Shown: one piece after another, positions 37,401 to 48,339 of the stretch
Layout of the letters: each line of letters begins with the position of its first letter
How positions within the stretch are numbered: the stretch's first letter is position 1
Source: Trichuris trichiura
Taxonomy: Eukaryota; Nematoda; Enoplea; Trichinellida; Trichuridae
Direction of reading: 5' to 3'
Length of the DNA stretch: 64,000 bases
Assembly: GCA_037903355.1 (NCBI GenBank)
Contig: JBAJFE010000026.1
Location: forward strand, 7,130,001 to 7,194,000
Translations under genes and position numbers: made by a program
Notes under the pieces: generated by a model
Seen by the model: the letters and a program-made list of their open reading frames with translations, nothing else
Database searches by the model: none
What the model was told of the DNA's origin: nothing

Positions 37401-38744
37401 TTCTGTTAAATGGGCCCAGAACAACCGATCCTCGAAAACGTTAGTAAGAAGATTCTGTATTTGAGCTCAAAATTGAAATTAGCCAAAGAGCATTCGGACA
37501 TGTTGTGTTGTCGCTTCCAAAGGCAGCATTTGGTCAAAATCGTTTGTTTGGAGAAAGACTGATCCTTTTGCTTTTCGCAATGCAGTCCGTTGGTCTCTTC
37601 GCTCCATTCAAAAAAAGAATCATTGATTTGTTGCACTACGGGCGTAGAACGCTTTGCCATCTTTGACTGACAGATTGCATCGTGTTGCTGCCATTCTTTG
37701 GATAGTCAGCGCCGCGCTGCGTTATTGCAATAACGTTCGGCGCGCACCGTCTTCTCGTAAGTCCGAGCAGACACGAAGAAGACCGTTCGCCCGCCGCTGC
37801 ATTTAACGACGCGCCTTTTTCTTGCCACACTTTCCGAAATTCAATTTTAAAGCCTTTACCGCCCTATTCGGCTGCGGCGTTTGATTTTTGACCATTCCGA
37901 TGTATTGATTTTTAAAAATTCCTTTGGCAACAGTCGTAAACAATCAAAAAGAGCCGGGGAATGTTCCGTCGTTGAATTATATGAGCTTGCGTCGTCGTAA
38001 GGCGCCAAAAATAATGTTGTTTGAAAAAGTTGCGTTGTTGCCATTTCCGGCAGCCGACAGACAATCGGCTGCGTTCGACGACGTTGCTTCCGTCAATGGC
38101 TTCTTGTCCTTTTACGGCAAGATCCAGTTTTTGGTAAACAGTTGGCGGACGAGTGGAACGTTCGTTCTCCTCTATCTTCTCGCGTTTGATTCATTCCTAT
38201 TGCAGAATGCAGTTGAACGTTTATTTGATCGATGCACTTCGAGCGAATGAACTAATTTTTCCTTTCAGCCATTGCCCTTGGCCGTTTCGGGTTGCAGAAT
38301 GCCGACGAAGTGGCTCCTTACGTGTCCGAGCTGCTACGTCACTGGTATGAGGAAGATATCTTTATTTTCGGTCGCTCACAGCGGTCAATGGTTATTTTTT
38401 TTGTAGGTGTGTCACAATGCGTAACATTCGTGACAACGAGGAGAAGGAATCGTCATTCCGCGGACTGTGCAATGTTATTATGGCCAATCCTTCGGCAGCA
38501 TTGAACGATTTGATTTTCTTCTGCGATGCTATCAGTTCATGGGTAACGCTAAAGCCGGAATTGCGCGACCTGTTCGTAAAAGTTCTGTTGATCGCTTACG
38601 CTGTCTCTTGCGTAGTAATTCTTTGTCATTTTCCAGATATTGTTTGCCTTCAAGCAGGAAGTGGGAGATGCAGTTTGGCAGGAGTTCACAGCTGGATTCC
38701 CGCCTCTTCTTAAGCAGCGTCTTGGTCATTTGTATGGCATGTAA
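31457..38744 (+). CDS. TNPO1: transportin (importin/karyopherin beta-2) nuclear import receptor
   Basis: Nineteen exons: 31457-31579, 31639-31714, 32804-33060, 33124-33254, 33303-33531, 33586-33747, 33794-33898, 34079-34130, 34182-34507, 34556-34705, 34760-34834, 34885-34971, 35051-35158, 35234-35392, 35446-35533, 35593-35787, 38269-38344, 38407-38581 and 38637-38744. They total 2682 bases, in frame, 893 residues, close to the usual 890-900. HEAT-repeat landmarks: [139 protein letters not shown] and the C-terminal GHLYGM. Transportin carries PY-NLS cargoes such as hnRNPs through nuclear pores and releases them on binding Ran-GTP. The acidic H8-loop (exons 7-8, with EEDIRPP and [12 protein letters not shown]) is present but looks less acidic than in vertebrates. 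Intron 16 (2.5 kb) is far larger than the others and contains coding-like sequence. Confidence 0.97.
32084..32290 (-). repeat. SINE-like element in transportin intron 2
   Basis: On the minus strand the head includes TGGTCGGTTACGCGCC, like the D-arm/A-box part of a tRNA, then TGCAGGTTCCTTTCTG, a degraded T-arm, about 30 bases later. The body arms GCCGGCTATTCTGTTCTGCC and AGGTAAGAGCAGAAGGCC are inverted repeats. This copy shows the tRNA-like spacing best. Confidence 0.78.
33532..33585 (+). other. 54-base intron with GC donor in transportin
   Basis: Family alignment needs KTQ directly followed by DEDED. This is obtained only if the intron runs from GCACGT to TTTTCAAG. The 54 bases are in frame without a stop, so retention would add 18 residues. 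A GT alternative (GCAC|GTTTTT with acceptor GATGAAG) would lose one conserved residue. Confidence 0.65.
34985..35010. repeat. TA repeat in transportin intron 12
   Basis: About 13 TA units lie just after the exon 12 donor. Confidence 0.95.
36464..37023 (+). CDS. pair of coding-like exons inside transportin intron 16, unrecognised
   Basis: Exon 36464-36509 (after TTGCATAG) encodes [15 protein letters not shown] and ends GTG|GTACGA. Exon 36880-37023 (after TTCGCGTAG) joins in phase 0 and encodes [20 protein letters not shown] and a hydrophobic helical stretch, ending ACA|GTAATC. The next AG, near 37060, would give a short end and a stop (RLRGE). The composition suggests alpha-helical, perhaps armadillo-like, sequence, but no family is recognised. 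It may be an upstream part of the nested gene at 37410-38250, although I could not connect the two in phase. Confidence 0.35.
37410..38250 (+). CDS. nested gene inside transportin intron 16, unrecognised product
   Basis: Four exons, 37410-37541, 37648-37756, 37934-38133 and 38206-38250, total 486 bases, in frame, 161 residues. The start codon has context TTAAATGG. The donor at 37757 is GTAAGT-like and the acceptors GGCAACAG and TATTGCAG are good; the first donor (ATC|GTTTGT) is weak. The protein begins [20 protein letters not shown], a helical basic region. It continues with a segment containing [19 protein letters not shown], a basic RRRKAPK patch and an end [14 protein letters not shown] before TGA. 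No family is recognised. The stop codon lies only 18 bases before transportin exon 17, so any poly(A) site would fall within transportin exons, which is odd. It could also be an alternative transportin transcript end. Confidence 0.48.
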
Positions 38745-41700
38745 AAAGTGGACGTCGTCATCTTCTATCCTTTAGCATATAGCAGCTTTGATTCTTGTCC
38801 CAAGCTTATTTATCTCTTTTCCCCCCTCTCTCCTTCGTCTGTATCACATACAAACACACAGTATGCGCTTTGCTGCGTTTAATCGTCCAAAAATGTATTC
38901 CTCTTCATTCCCGACAACATTTTGTTTACTTTTTTTTCTTGATTTGTGCACCACTTTATTTCTCTGTCGGTTTGTTGCGTAGTCGAACTGTAAGTTTGTT
39001 CATTTTCGCAAGCGGACTTTTCAAGTCCACTTTCCTGTACGGCGGACGATGGTGAATCCATTCCCTTCTTCTTCTTCTTCTTTTTTGTTGCATGCCGTAG
39101 CCCCGTGAGAATTAACGATTTGTCACCTTCCCGCGTCCCGTCGCCTGTTTTTTTCCGTTCCGTTGGGAGGAGGGCCGAATTTTGATCGTTCGTCCGTCCG
39201 TCCAAGCATATCGTTATTTTTTTTAAGAAAAAAGAAAATTCCGTTTCGGTTTTGTTGCTCATTCCCTCGTCACCGGTATGCCGCCCTGTACGTGAGATTT
39301 ATTTTTTTTTCTTTGTCGCGCGTTTTCCTTATATTTATTTCTTTGAAGCTTTACTTGAAAAATTAAGTTTGCCGGCTTCGTTCATTTCGGGTGTGACCCA
39401 CGCGTGACTGACGAAGTCTTTCTGTCTTGTCTCGCGCATCAGCATTACCTTACGGCATGCCTTTGCGTGCGTTTTTTTTGTTTCTTTAATTTCCGCCATT
39501 ACGGGTGCACCCGTAACGGGGACAGTTTCTGCCATCTTTTATGGGCCGCCTTTTCTTTCTATTTCTTTTAGCTTTCAATTTCTTTGTCCCAACTCTCTCT
39601 CTCTTTCTTTTTTTCGGCGGATCTTTTCGCCGACTGTGCACTTGAGATATTGCATGCTTTTGTTCTGCCGTCCGCACGATCAGTTTTTTTCTTGATATTT
39701 CCCGCTATTGCCGTTTTCATGCGGCTAAAGCAACTCACTATCATTATGGAAATATAATTTTCCACTTTTTGTGTAAGCTTGCGTCATTTTTGCGCATATG
39801 CCTCCTTCACCTTTGGTGGGTTGACGCAGTATAGAACACGTTTGTTAAACTTCCTTTTTTACCTGACGTTGGAGGAAGTATATAGGTTTTTCAGAAAGTG
39901 TTTTGTTTGTTTTTCGTCTATGTCGACTTAGCCGCAGCCCGAAACCGTGATAGTGCTACGGGTAGCATTCCAAAGCGAGCTACCAGCAGACTATCACAGT
40001 CAAGGCAGCGCCAAAGGACCTTGCGCGCCGTGCGCGCGCGCATACACGCACACACGCAGCGGGAACGAACACAGCAGCAGTATAGCAGCAGGCAGCAGCG
40101 GCAGTAGTAGCAGCAAGCACTTGGTTGTCGTTGCACGCACTTTGGAACAAATCGACCGGATCGACATTGAAATCTGGTTTCACTAAGAACCGGTATTCGT
40201 CAACATCATTTCCTGGAACAGTAAGGATGGAGTAAAAAAAATTTTGGGCCCACACACATACACGAGTGTCTGTGCTTTCAATTGGTCAGACTTCTATTCG
40301 TCTGACGTATCCATCTAGAAAACGACGACGACAACAACAACAATAACAACGCGATACTTAGTGGAGCCCATCGACTGTTCAGTGAGCATTTTAGTCGTGT
40401 TGTCGTTGAAGGCTGCGTATTGAGCTACCGGATTTTGCCCGCATCGATCGAGGGAAACAAGGAGCAACTGGCAACAGCACTTTAGACGACGCGGAAGGGC
40501 GATCGATCCTTCTTCCATTGACCACACACTTGGACAAGTTGCTCATGGCGCGACAACACCGCTTGGCATTAATTACGAAACGAAGCCTGAAAAGCGAACG
40601 CAACCGACTAACACGTCGCCACGTTGGACAACACACTACCTACAGTAAACTATAATCAGGCTTTTAATTCCGTCGTTGTAAGCAGTTGACGAAATGGATA
40701 AGCGGAGTTGAACTTACCTACTTGAAATGGCCTCTTCTTCTTCAGCTAATGGTCTGTTGCAACATGGCGCAATCCCTCGATGCAACTGAACGCGGCTAGA
40801 CGAGTAAACAACTTTGCGAAATAGCGTCAAGAGTAAAAGACGTCAACGGCAACATACAGTAAGGTCGTAGGTGGTACGCAAGTACCGACTGACACGATGC
40901 TGTTAGCCTTTGCGGAAAAGATTTTTTTACCAACAAAAAGCGGCCCGTTACAAGCGAACGAAATTTACGCGCAAATATTTATTGGGCGCTAAAAATTTTG
41001 TTTATTTTCATCATTTTTCGCTCCCCCGTATCGTTCGGGACTGGGCGGCAAGATCGCTTGAGAGCTGGCGGCCAAAGTTTAACCGACGTAGGCAATAAGT
41101 CAGATTGTGTATTCCAATAATCCATCCAACGAGAGGTGAGCAGACTCCCTCCCTAAAAGGTGGCTTTTTTGGGAAGCATATAGTAAGAATTATGAAGTTT
41201 TATTTTTTGACTTTTAATTCTCTTGCACATGCGTGCCGGCAGGTGAAACGTAACAGACGTAAACTTCCTAACCGGCGGTATTTAGCTTGTTAGTCACAAA
41301 AGGTAAACTGTCCACCAAAGTCTGACTAATACGTTGCGGAAAACGTGAAGGTCAGCCAGCGTTCCTTGTTGATTCAACGCGCAAAGGCGAAACAACTATT
41401 GCCGCTTGTTTTTGAATTTTGTTACGTGGTCTTTACCCAGCTAAACTGGACGAAGTAGCAAGAAGGCAATTGAATAGCTGCGAAAAGCAACATATATTCC
41501 GAATTTGGAATTTTAAGCGCTATGAAAGCGTTGTAAAGAGCCGGCAAAGCATTGACGCGTCGCAAAGGTGCCCAAAGTTTACAAAATCGTTTTCCGAAAA
41601 GATTTATGCTGCAATGGAGAAGTGGCAACCGTATAGCGCAGACTTTGTTACTACTGTTGCTTAGTTGAGCCTAAAAAAAGCGTTGAACTTTTATGCGCAG

Positions 41701-43019
41701 CAAACTGATACTCCTATATGACAGCAGCAAAACTAAACGTTTCAAGAGCAGCGTTTTGCGCGGAAACTGTCGAAAATAGGAAGGGCGACTTAAGGCGCCC
41801 TTTGACGAATGGTAAATCCCAACTGATGACGTAAGCCATTCAAGATACTTCCACGTAGTTAAGCAGCCGCGATCTGTTTCCCTTTGAAAAAGCGAAGGGT
41901 AACTCCAACAATAAAAATAGGTACAGCATGTACAGCTACGACTTTGTGGAAGTTCGCTTTCCAGGGTTTATTTGGCAAGCTTACCGTAGGCTTTACTTTA
42001 TTATTCATTACAACAAATGAGGCATCATTCCATTGTTCGACCCCTTCGGACGTTTTTTAAACGCGAAGTAACAAACTGTCGACCAGTAATAATGCATCGC
42101 GTTTCAACTTGCATTTTATCTTAGCAGTGCTTCATATTTGGAGTCGGCCGGCCAACGAAGTATTTCGATTGGAGAGATTCCAAAGTCTGCTGCTTTTAGC
42201 TTGCTTGTAAACAAAGTTAGTTAATCAACTTTGCTGAGCGCGCAAAGATGAAAACCGATGAAAACGTTTTCATTTTTACAAAATTTGCAAATTTTGTTTT
42301 GTAATTTCGCTAAAAAAATAGCCTGTGAGACAGCTGCTGTTTCGACAAAATAATTCCAGAGCGTTTCTCGAGCTTACCGCGACGATTTTCCACGCTGTTT
42401 TTGTACATACTAGTTCAGAGACTATGCCTAACAAGGAGTCTTTCTCGCTGTAGCTTCGTACGGAAAAGATGAAGGGGGCGTCATCAGTATTTCTCGAACT
42501 CTGACAACCCCATTGGTATATTCATGTCCGTATAATCTGATGGTAAATCTTTGTTTATGTAGTTAACTATCCACTTTCTGTTTGTGCAATACGAACACCG
42601 GCATTTCATGCAATGCGTTCACTGTTAGCACAGTTAATTATGGTTGGAGTGACTTGAAAAATTAGCGGAAGTATTCCAGCAGGCGCGAATGCTGAACGAC
42701 AGGATTTTTGAATATGATCAAACAATGAAACGCGGTCTTATCCTGACTCGAAGGATAACATTATCCTTAAAACAACATCAGGGTTTATTGGATTATGCAA
42801 AGAAAAGGCAAAAACAGATGCCTATTAATATAACGATGCTTTTACCCATCCGCAACCGGAGAACCTTCAAGTTCAAAAAATGGACATTGAACAGTTTTTC
42901 ACTGCATTTATATTTAGATTGAAGGAGCGCTTCATTGTCGATCTTCGGTTCACGGATTTGCCATGTTTGACGTATTTCTAAGTAAACTTCTTCAAAATAT
43001 CCTACCTAGGAATGGATGA
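38745..43019. other. gene-poor, low-complexity stretch downstream of transportin
   Basis: From 38.75 to 39.8 kb the plus strand is pyrimidine-rich with a CTT run near 39063-39080; this includes the transportin 3' flank. CAG/AGC-rich sequence occupies about 40060-40120, and GAC/AAC triplets about 40321-40350. Open frames on both strands in 39.9-40.6 kb follow from this composition. From 40.7 to 43.0 kb no convincing exon is seen; the frame at 41419-41664 has no supporting context. The last 60 bases already match the retroelement end found at 17.5 kb. Confidence 0.5.
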
Positions 43020-44580
43020 AGAAATTGTTAAAGAAAATAAAGAACAATTCAATACCGTACGTTTCGGAACTGCTCTTGTTCCGTCGTCATTGGTGTAAAG
43101 TAGGGTGTGTTTATTCGGTAAGGTGGTTAAATAGGCACATAGGAACAATGGGTGCGGATTAGATCGGTAAGGAGCAGCAATGAATTTAATTAGCACACTA
43201 AATACCTCGTTAACCGCCACCCCATTGTCTTGGTTGATGGTGGAATTGCTTTTCATGTAAAGCGCCTCCTTTATACGCTTTAGGTGAAAAAGGTCCTTGT
43301 GGCAGATTATCTTCGGTTGCGGGTTGAGTGCGCACCGATAAATGTGCTACTCGATTACGGAGGCTTTGATCGCGTTCTCCATGGCTTTTCGAGGGTCCGT
43401 TGTCAGTGGACGTCCAGGGCAGGTAGCCGGACGACCCTTTGAGTCTTCACCGCTCTTGTACGTCAACATATTGTTCATGTGTTGGCCAAATCTGTGAAAT
43501 AAAGTGTTGCTCGTTTCTCCTACGTAGGGGGCGTTGCAACCGCATTTTATTTCGTGAACGACACCTGGTCTCTTGTCAAAGGGAACCTCGATTTTATCAT
43601 TCCTCACAATCGAACGAAGATAAGAAAAACTTTTAAACCGAAGGTCGAAATTTAAGGAATGCCGAAACCTCCTAATCCTTTCACTTAAGCCACTATAGTA
43701 GTGGAACGCCAGAACCGGATGTTGTTGATTATTGGGTGGGGACGGTGGTAGCGATTTATTTAATTTACATTGTCTAATAATGGAAGTGATGAATTTACTG
43801 GGATACCCGTTACTGCGTAATATGTTTAAGATATAATTTAATTCAGCGGTTAAATACGTGGGGTCACATACTGTTTGAGCCCGGTTAACCATCCCCTTTA
43901 CTGTCCCTCTTTTAACCGAAATGGGGTCATGCGAAAAGAAGTGTAAATGCCGGTCTGAGTGCGCAGGTTTTCTATAAACTGTTGTTTTAAATTCATTTTC
44001 TTATTTTATGACTAGGACATCTACAAAAGGAAGTCTAAAGTTCCTTTTTTCTCAATGGTCAAGATTATCTCATTAGAAAAGAGGCTATTTAGGTGTTCCA
44101 GGAGAGTATCTTCACTCCCCGCCTTAATGATCTCAAACCTTTCATGGAAACATATTTTGAAAAGGACAGGGACGTCAAAATCTTGCAGAGTGCTGAAGAA
44201 TTTTTCTTCAGGATGTTCCATGAAGATCTCAGCAATTACGGGAGAGTGAGCTTCCCATGAGTGCTCCATCCTCTTGTGAGAAGAAACTGTCTTGAAACCT
44301 GAAGTAGCTGCCTTCATGCATGCAGAAGGCTACTAATTTTATTATGTGTGTGGGGTTTAGTTTGCTTCTGAGCAAGATAGAATCGTCTGCGATTAATAGA
44401 ATTTGTAGCACGTCGACTGCCTACTTGTAAACAGATCTTTAACGTCATAACTTCGCAAGAAATCAGTGGATAGTAGTTTTACTTCTTTTAATGCCGAGCA
44501 CAATTACTTACAGTTCTCAACATTACAACCACGTTTGCCGGTTAGAGGTTGTATTATGGTTTTTAGGAATACACAAAGCT
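43020..44580 (-). mobile_element. Penelope-like element, degenerate copy with reverse transcriptase and GIY-YIG remnants
   Basis: On the minus strand, 44420-44021 encodes reverse-transcriptase-like fragments, including the catalytic-region context GALMGSS and HPEEKFFSTLQDFDV. The segment 43892-43347 is an open frame of 181 codons. It ends in a GIY-YIG endonuclease-like domain with VVHEIKCGCNAPYVGETSNT and a following RFGQH. Reverse transcriptase followed by GIY-YIG is the hallmark of Penelope-like elements. Frame breaks between the two parts make this copy inactive. The 3' flank at 43050-43092 carries a degenerate hammerhead-like motif. Confidence 0.85.
43050..43092 (-). ncRNA. hammerhead-like motif, degenerate copy 2
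   Basis: On the minus strand ATGACGAC replaces CTGACGAC, followed by GGAAC, a loop, GTTCC, GAAAC and GTACGG. The first core base is changed, which should abolish activity. Its place at the end of the Penelope-like copy ties the motif to this family. Confidence 0.5.
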
Positions 44581-44619
44581 TGGAAGTAACCCTATTTATG
44601 CTCGAAACAACAGGCTTAT

Positions 44620-45165
44620 GAGGCACTCTAAAAACTAGAATACAACCTCTAACCGGTAAACGTGATTCTGTTCCTAAAAACTGTAAAGAATACTGCTTGG
44701 CACGCAGATGCAAAACTACAACCTACCGATCTCAAGGTAAGTTATGACGTTAAAGATCTATTTACAAGTACCCTTTAAGGTATACAGTCGACGTGCTACA
44801 AACTCTATTAAACGGAGACGATAACATACCATCTTGCTTAGAACTAAACTAAACTCCATGCACATAAAAAAATTGGTATCCTTCTGCATGTAAGAAGGCA
44901 CCTACTTCAGGTATCAGGACAGTTTCTTCTCACGAAAGGATGAAGCATTGATATGGAACATCTTGAAGAAAACTTCTTCAGCACACTGCAAGATTTTGAC
45001 GCTGATATACTTTTCAAAAGATATGTCAATGACGTTTTTGCCATCATTAAATCGGGGAGTGAAGAAACTCTCTTGGAATACCTGAACGGCCTTTTTCCAA
45101 ATCAAATAATCCTAACCATAGAAGAGAAAACAACTTTAGACTTCCTTTTATGGCTGTATTAGTCA
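44620..45165 (+). mobile_element. second Penelope-like fragment, inverted relative to its neighbour
   Basis: The plus strand matches the adjacent minus-strand copy over roughly 550 bases, from ACAACCTCTAACCGGTAAAC onward. It encodes MEHLEENFFSTLQDFDADIL, then FKRYVNDVFAII, in which YVND is a changed form of the reverse-transcriptase YxDD motif. About 45 bases that carry the preceding conserved loop in the other copy are missing here. The copies meet head to head around 44.58-44.62 kb. Confidence 0.8.
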
Positions 45166-48100
45166 TAAAACAAGGTATTCAGCGTATATGCATGTAGAAG
45201 AACTATGCTTAGCTGGTCAAGAAAAAGAAGTGCCACGCTGCCGCCTTGTTACACTACGCGTGACCCTCATCCGCACTGTTCCTTTACGCGTCGAAATTCG
45301 AAAAGCCTTAATATTAATAAAGTAAAACCCGTGTCAGCTAAGATGAAAATATCGCACAAAGTCTGCTGTTAAAGGCAGATAAGAATCAATAGTCAAAATG
45401 AAACGTTAATGCTTTCAGCTTTCGCTTAAGATGGAACAAATGCGTTCCGAAGGTATTTCGTATTCTAGTGCAATAAACACTATTGTATTTTCTTGTTCTA
45501 AATATTGAACAGTTTACAACGATTCTTCATAATATCTTCATTTCGCTGACGGGTTGAAACTGTTCAATTAGAAGGTTGCTCTATTGCTCAAACGCGGGAA
45601 ACCTCGGTGTCAACTATGTACCTTCTTCAGCGGGGTGCGATGGAAAGAAATAAGCATGGCGGTACCCGCCATCTAACAATAAAAACCTGTAACCGAAGCG
45701 ATTCAAGTGGTCAACAAAATGGACACTTTTTTACTCATATACTATGCTGGCACATGTAACTATTCATTTATCATTAACTTCAACTTAGGCATTACAGGTA
45801 GATCAGTGCCTATCTGAAAAGCATACAGGAAAAAGTGTACACACAGTTTACAAATTATTCTATGTTTTGTTCATGGGACTTCATTATGCGCGCTAAGTTT
45901 TGGAATCGACAATCAGATGGACACGGACAGCCCATTGGTATGCATTTTTATGGCGCAGCTTTGAATTAACAAATGTTACGCAAGTTTCAGTCTCTTTTGT
46001 GTTGCCGCGTAATGAGCGCTTGACCACTTGGTATCCAAGAAAAAATTCAAAGCAGAAATACACCTCAGCTATTAAGAACTAACTTTTACTGTCTAACCCA
46101 CCACACAGACGACACCTTTTTAGGCCATTAAAATAAAGTAGATAACCCAACACCGGTTACAGCATTAAATAGTTCGAACTGCCAGAAAACTCCACACAGC
46201 CATACTGGAATAAGCTTCTTGGGAACCCACAACTTCATTCCAGGTGGCGATAGCTAGTAAATTTTTTGACATGCAACCAAACAAAGCTGTAATAAGCATA
46301 TAGGTGCTTTGATGATTTTACTTTTTGTCCTCCTAAAAAATGTCCCTTGTTATCTTAAGGAAATATAAGCACGGCTTAGAGTACCCTTTTAACGCAAAGG
46401 GTGCGTACTTTATCCACCAGAGTCATGGCATCCTCGTGGGAGAGCAGTTCGGCAACGTGATATGCCATGAACATTTCAATCGTAACCTCTTGCAGGTTCT
46501 CCTCTACTATCATCTTCTCCGTGCAGTAAAGAAATTCGCAGCATGCTATGAACAGCAAACGGTGCGGTAAAATTCTAAAACGAACGATTTCATCTGGCTA
46601 GATATGGCGCAAAAATTAACAAAATGTTCAATTAAACTAACTTCCAATTCAGCATCCTATATGCATTCCATAATTTCATTATTCTCTTCACCTTCGGCGG
46701 GCATCCCACAAGGTTGTCTATCATCTGAAGCAAAATGTTACCCGCCTTAAAGGAGGACGTTCAGCGCTCACAGTATTCGACAATAGCAGTTCAAACTCAA
46801 CGCTGTTGTGCTCGTTCGAGAAGGGTACTGGCCTGTCAACGGCTTTCATTCTTCCATTTTCCATGGTGTAGTACTTTCTAAACTTGCTGGTAACACGAAT
46901 CAAACGCTTCAACAAACTCCAATGGCATACCGCTGTGATGGATTACTTTCTTCGCTCATTGCACCTCTGATCGAAAATTAAACGGATAAAAAGGAAGCAG
47001 GGAGCAAGACTTCAATTCAGCGAAGGTGCAGGCACGTACAGACTGTCCGTTTCCGGTTCCGCAAACAATTCTACTGGACTACGGTAAAATGTTACCTGAG
47101 GTTCATAAACAAATTTTCAAAAGAAACGACGAGAAGCGATAGGATGCCTTAAAACAAGCATTTGCTGTTACACCTAGTTGCAGACGTACTTTTTAGTGAA
47201 TGAATAAAAATTTCAAATTCGCAATATCGGTCGTTCTTCTTCCGGGGCCGCAAGTATACAGTAATTCAAGTAAGCGAACAATAGAAAGCAAGTACATCCT
47301 GGTGTCAGCAGACAAGACGGCTGAAGTTAGCTTTAGTTAGTGATGTAAACGAGGAAATTTTTAAAAGTGGTTTCTTGCGCCGCATTGCATCGGTTCTCTT
47401 CCTGCTAAAGCCACTAGTAACGCAAAATGGGTTTAACGCTTCTACGGCATAATCAGCTTTCCACGCTTTACGTACGGCCCGCGTCGCGATGTCTGAACCA
47501 ATTTTTTTCTCCACCTTTGCCGATCTGGTTTTTCTGCTCTTACCGAAGCCTCTATCGATGGACGACGTCGAAGCTTGCACTAAAAGTTGTGCTTACCATT
47601 CGTAAGTCTAGTCTGAATCTATCCGCCAGCAATTTGTACGATGTTTGCGCTAACAGTTGTTTTTTGTCTCTTCTCGTCGTACCTCCGTCTCCGGGTGTGA
47701 GCAAAAGTTGACAGTATTTTCAACACTAGATAAGCAGACGAATTTGCTGCCGCTGGAAAAAAATAGTAATTTATGGAAATTACTGGCTGCTGTAAGCGAA
47801 ACGAATATAGCTGACGGCCAGTGTTTAGCCAATTTCTGGCACGCTGAGTTCGTGCTAATGAAGTGCAACTATTTCGCATTTTCCGTTCGCACGAGCTATG
47901 GCAACGAGCTTCAGCGGGTTGTGCACAAAATTTAAAGGTGAAGAAAGATGCAGCTATACGTTGCCTTGAAACGAAAGGCGATTTACTTCAGCAAAGACTT
48001 CATAGCCGCAATCATGTTTAGAAAATGGCGCGGATGGAGATGCCACAAGGGGCAGCGCACGTTACGTGCAAGTACTTGGCTTGGAGGTACATGAACGGCA

Positions 48101-48339
48101 AACATGTAGCCTTCCATTCTTTAAAGCTCCCTTTTCAAAGGGCACTGCTCATATACAAGGGATGGTCGGAAATTTTCTGGAAAGATTGTGTAGTGTCCAG
48201 CAGGCCGCCGCCGACAGATGGGTCAAAACAGGTTTAATCTTATCTCCGTTATCTTCAGATTTGTACGGAGAGGTAGCCTTATCCGACGCTTCGCCAGTGT
48301 GGTACAAGCTGCTCCTAAAGAAATCGTTTTTCTTGTGAT
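45166..48339. other. repeat-rich stretch without a secure gene
   Basis: No secure gene. Minus-strand segments at 46376-46558 (acidic, ending TLCVKRVL) and 46721-46915 look coding by composition but could not be joined with plausible introns. A minus-strand open frame at about 47552-47705 is basic and helical (TRRDKKQLLAQTSYKLLADR). It is overlapped by another open frame at 47305-47580. These may be decayed transposon sequences or parts of an unknown gene. Confidence 0.4.

Noticed and set aside
37410..38250. Identification of the nested gene as peroxisomal PEX11
   Set aside because: The resemblance rests on one helical stretch containing LHRVAAILW; the rest does not align.
39898..40636. Overlapping Arg/Ser/Cys-rich frames on both strands
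   Set aside because: They reflect CAG/AGC and GAC/AAC triplet composition; there is no splice context or family match.
46376..46915. A minus-strand two-exon gene
   Set aside because: Joining the two coding-like segments would need introns of about 17 bases or a frameshift, so it is only mentioned as an unplaced signal.
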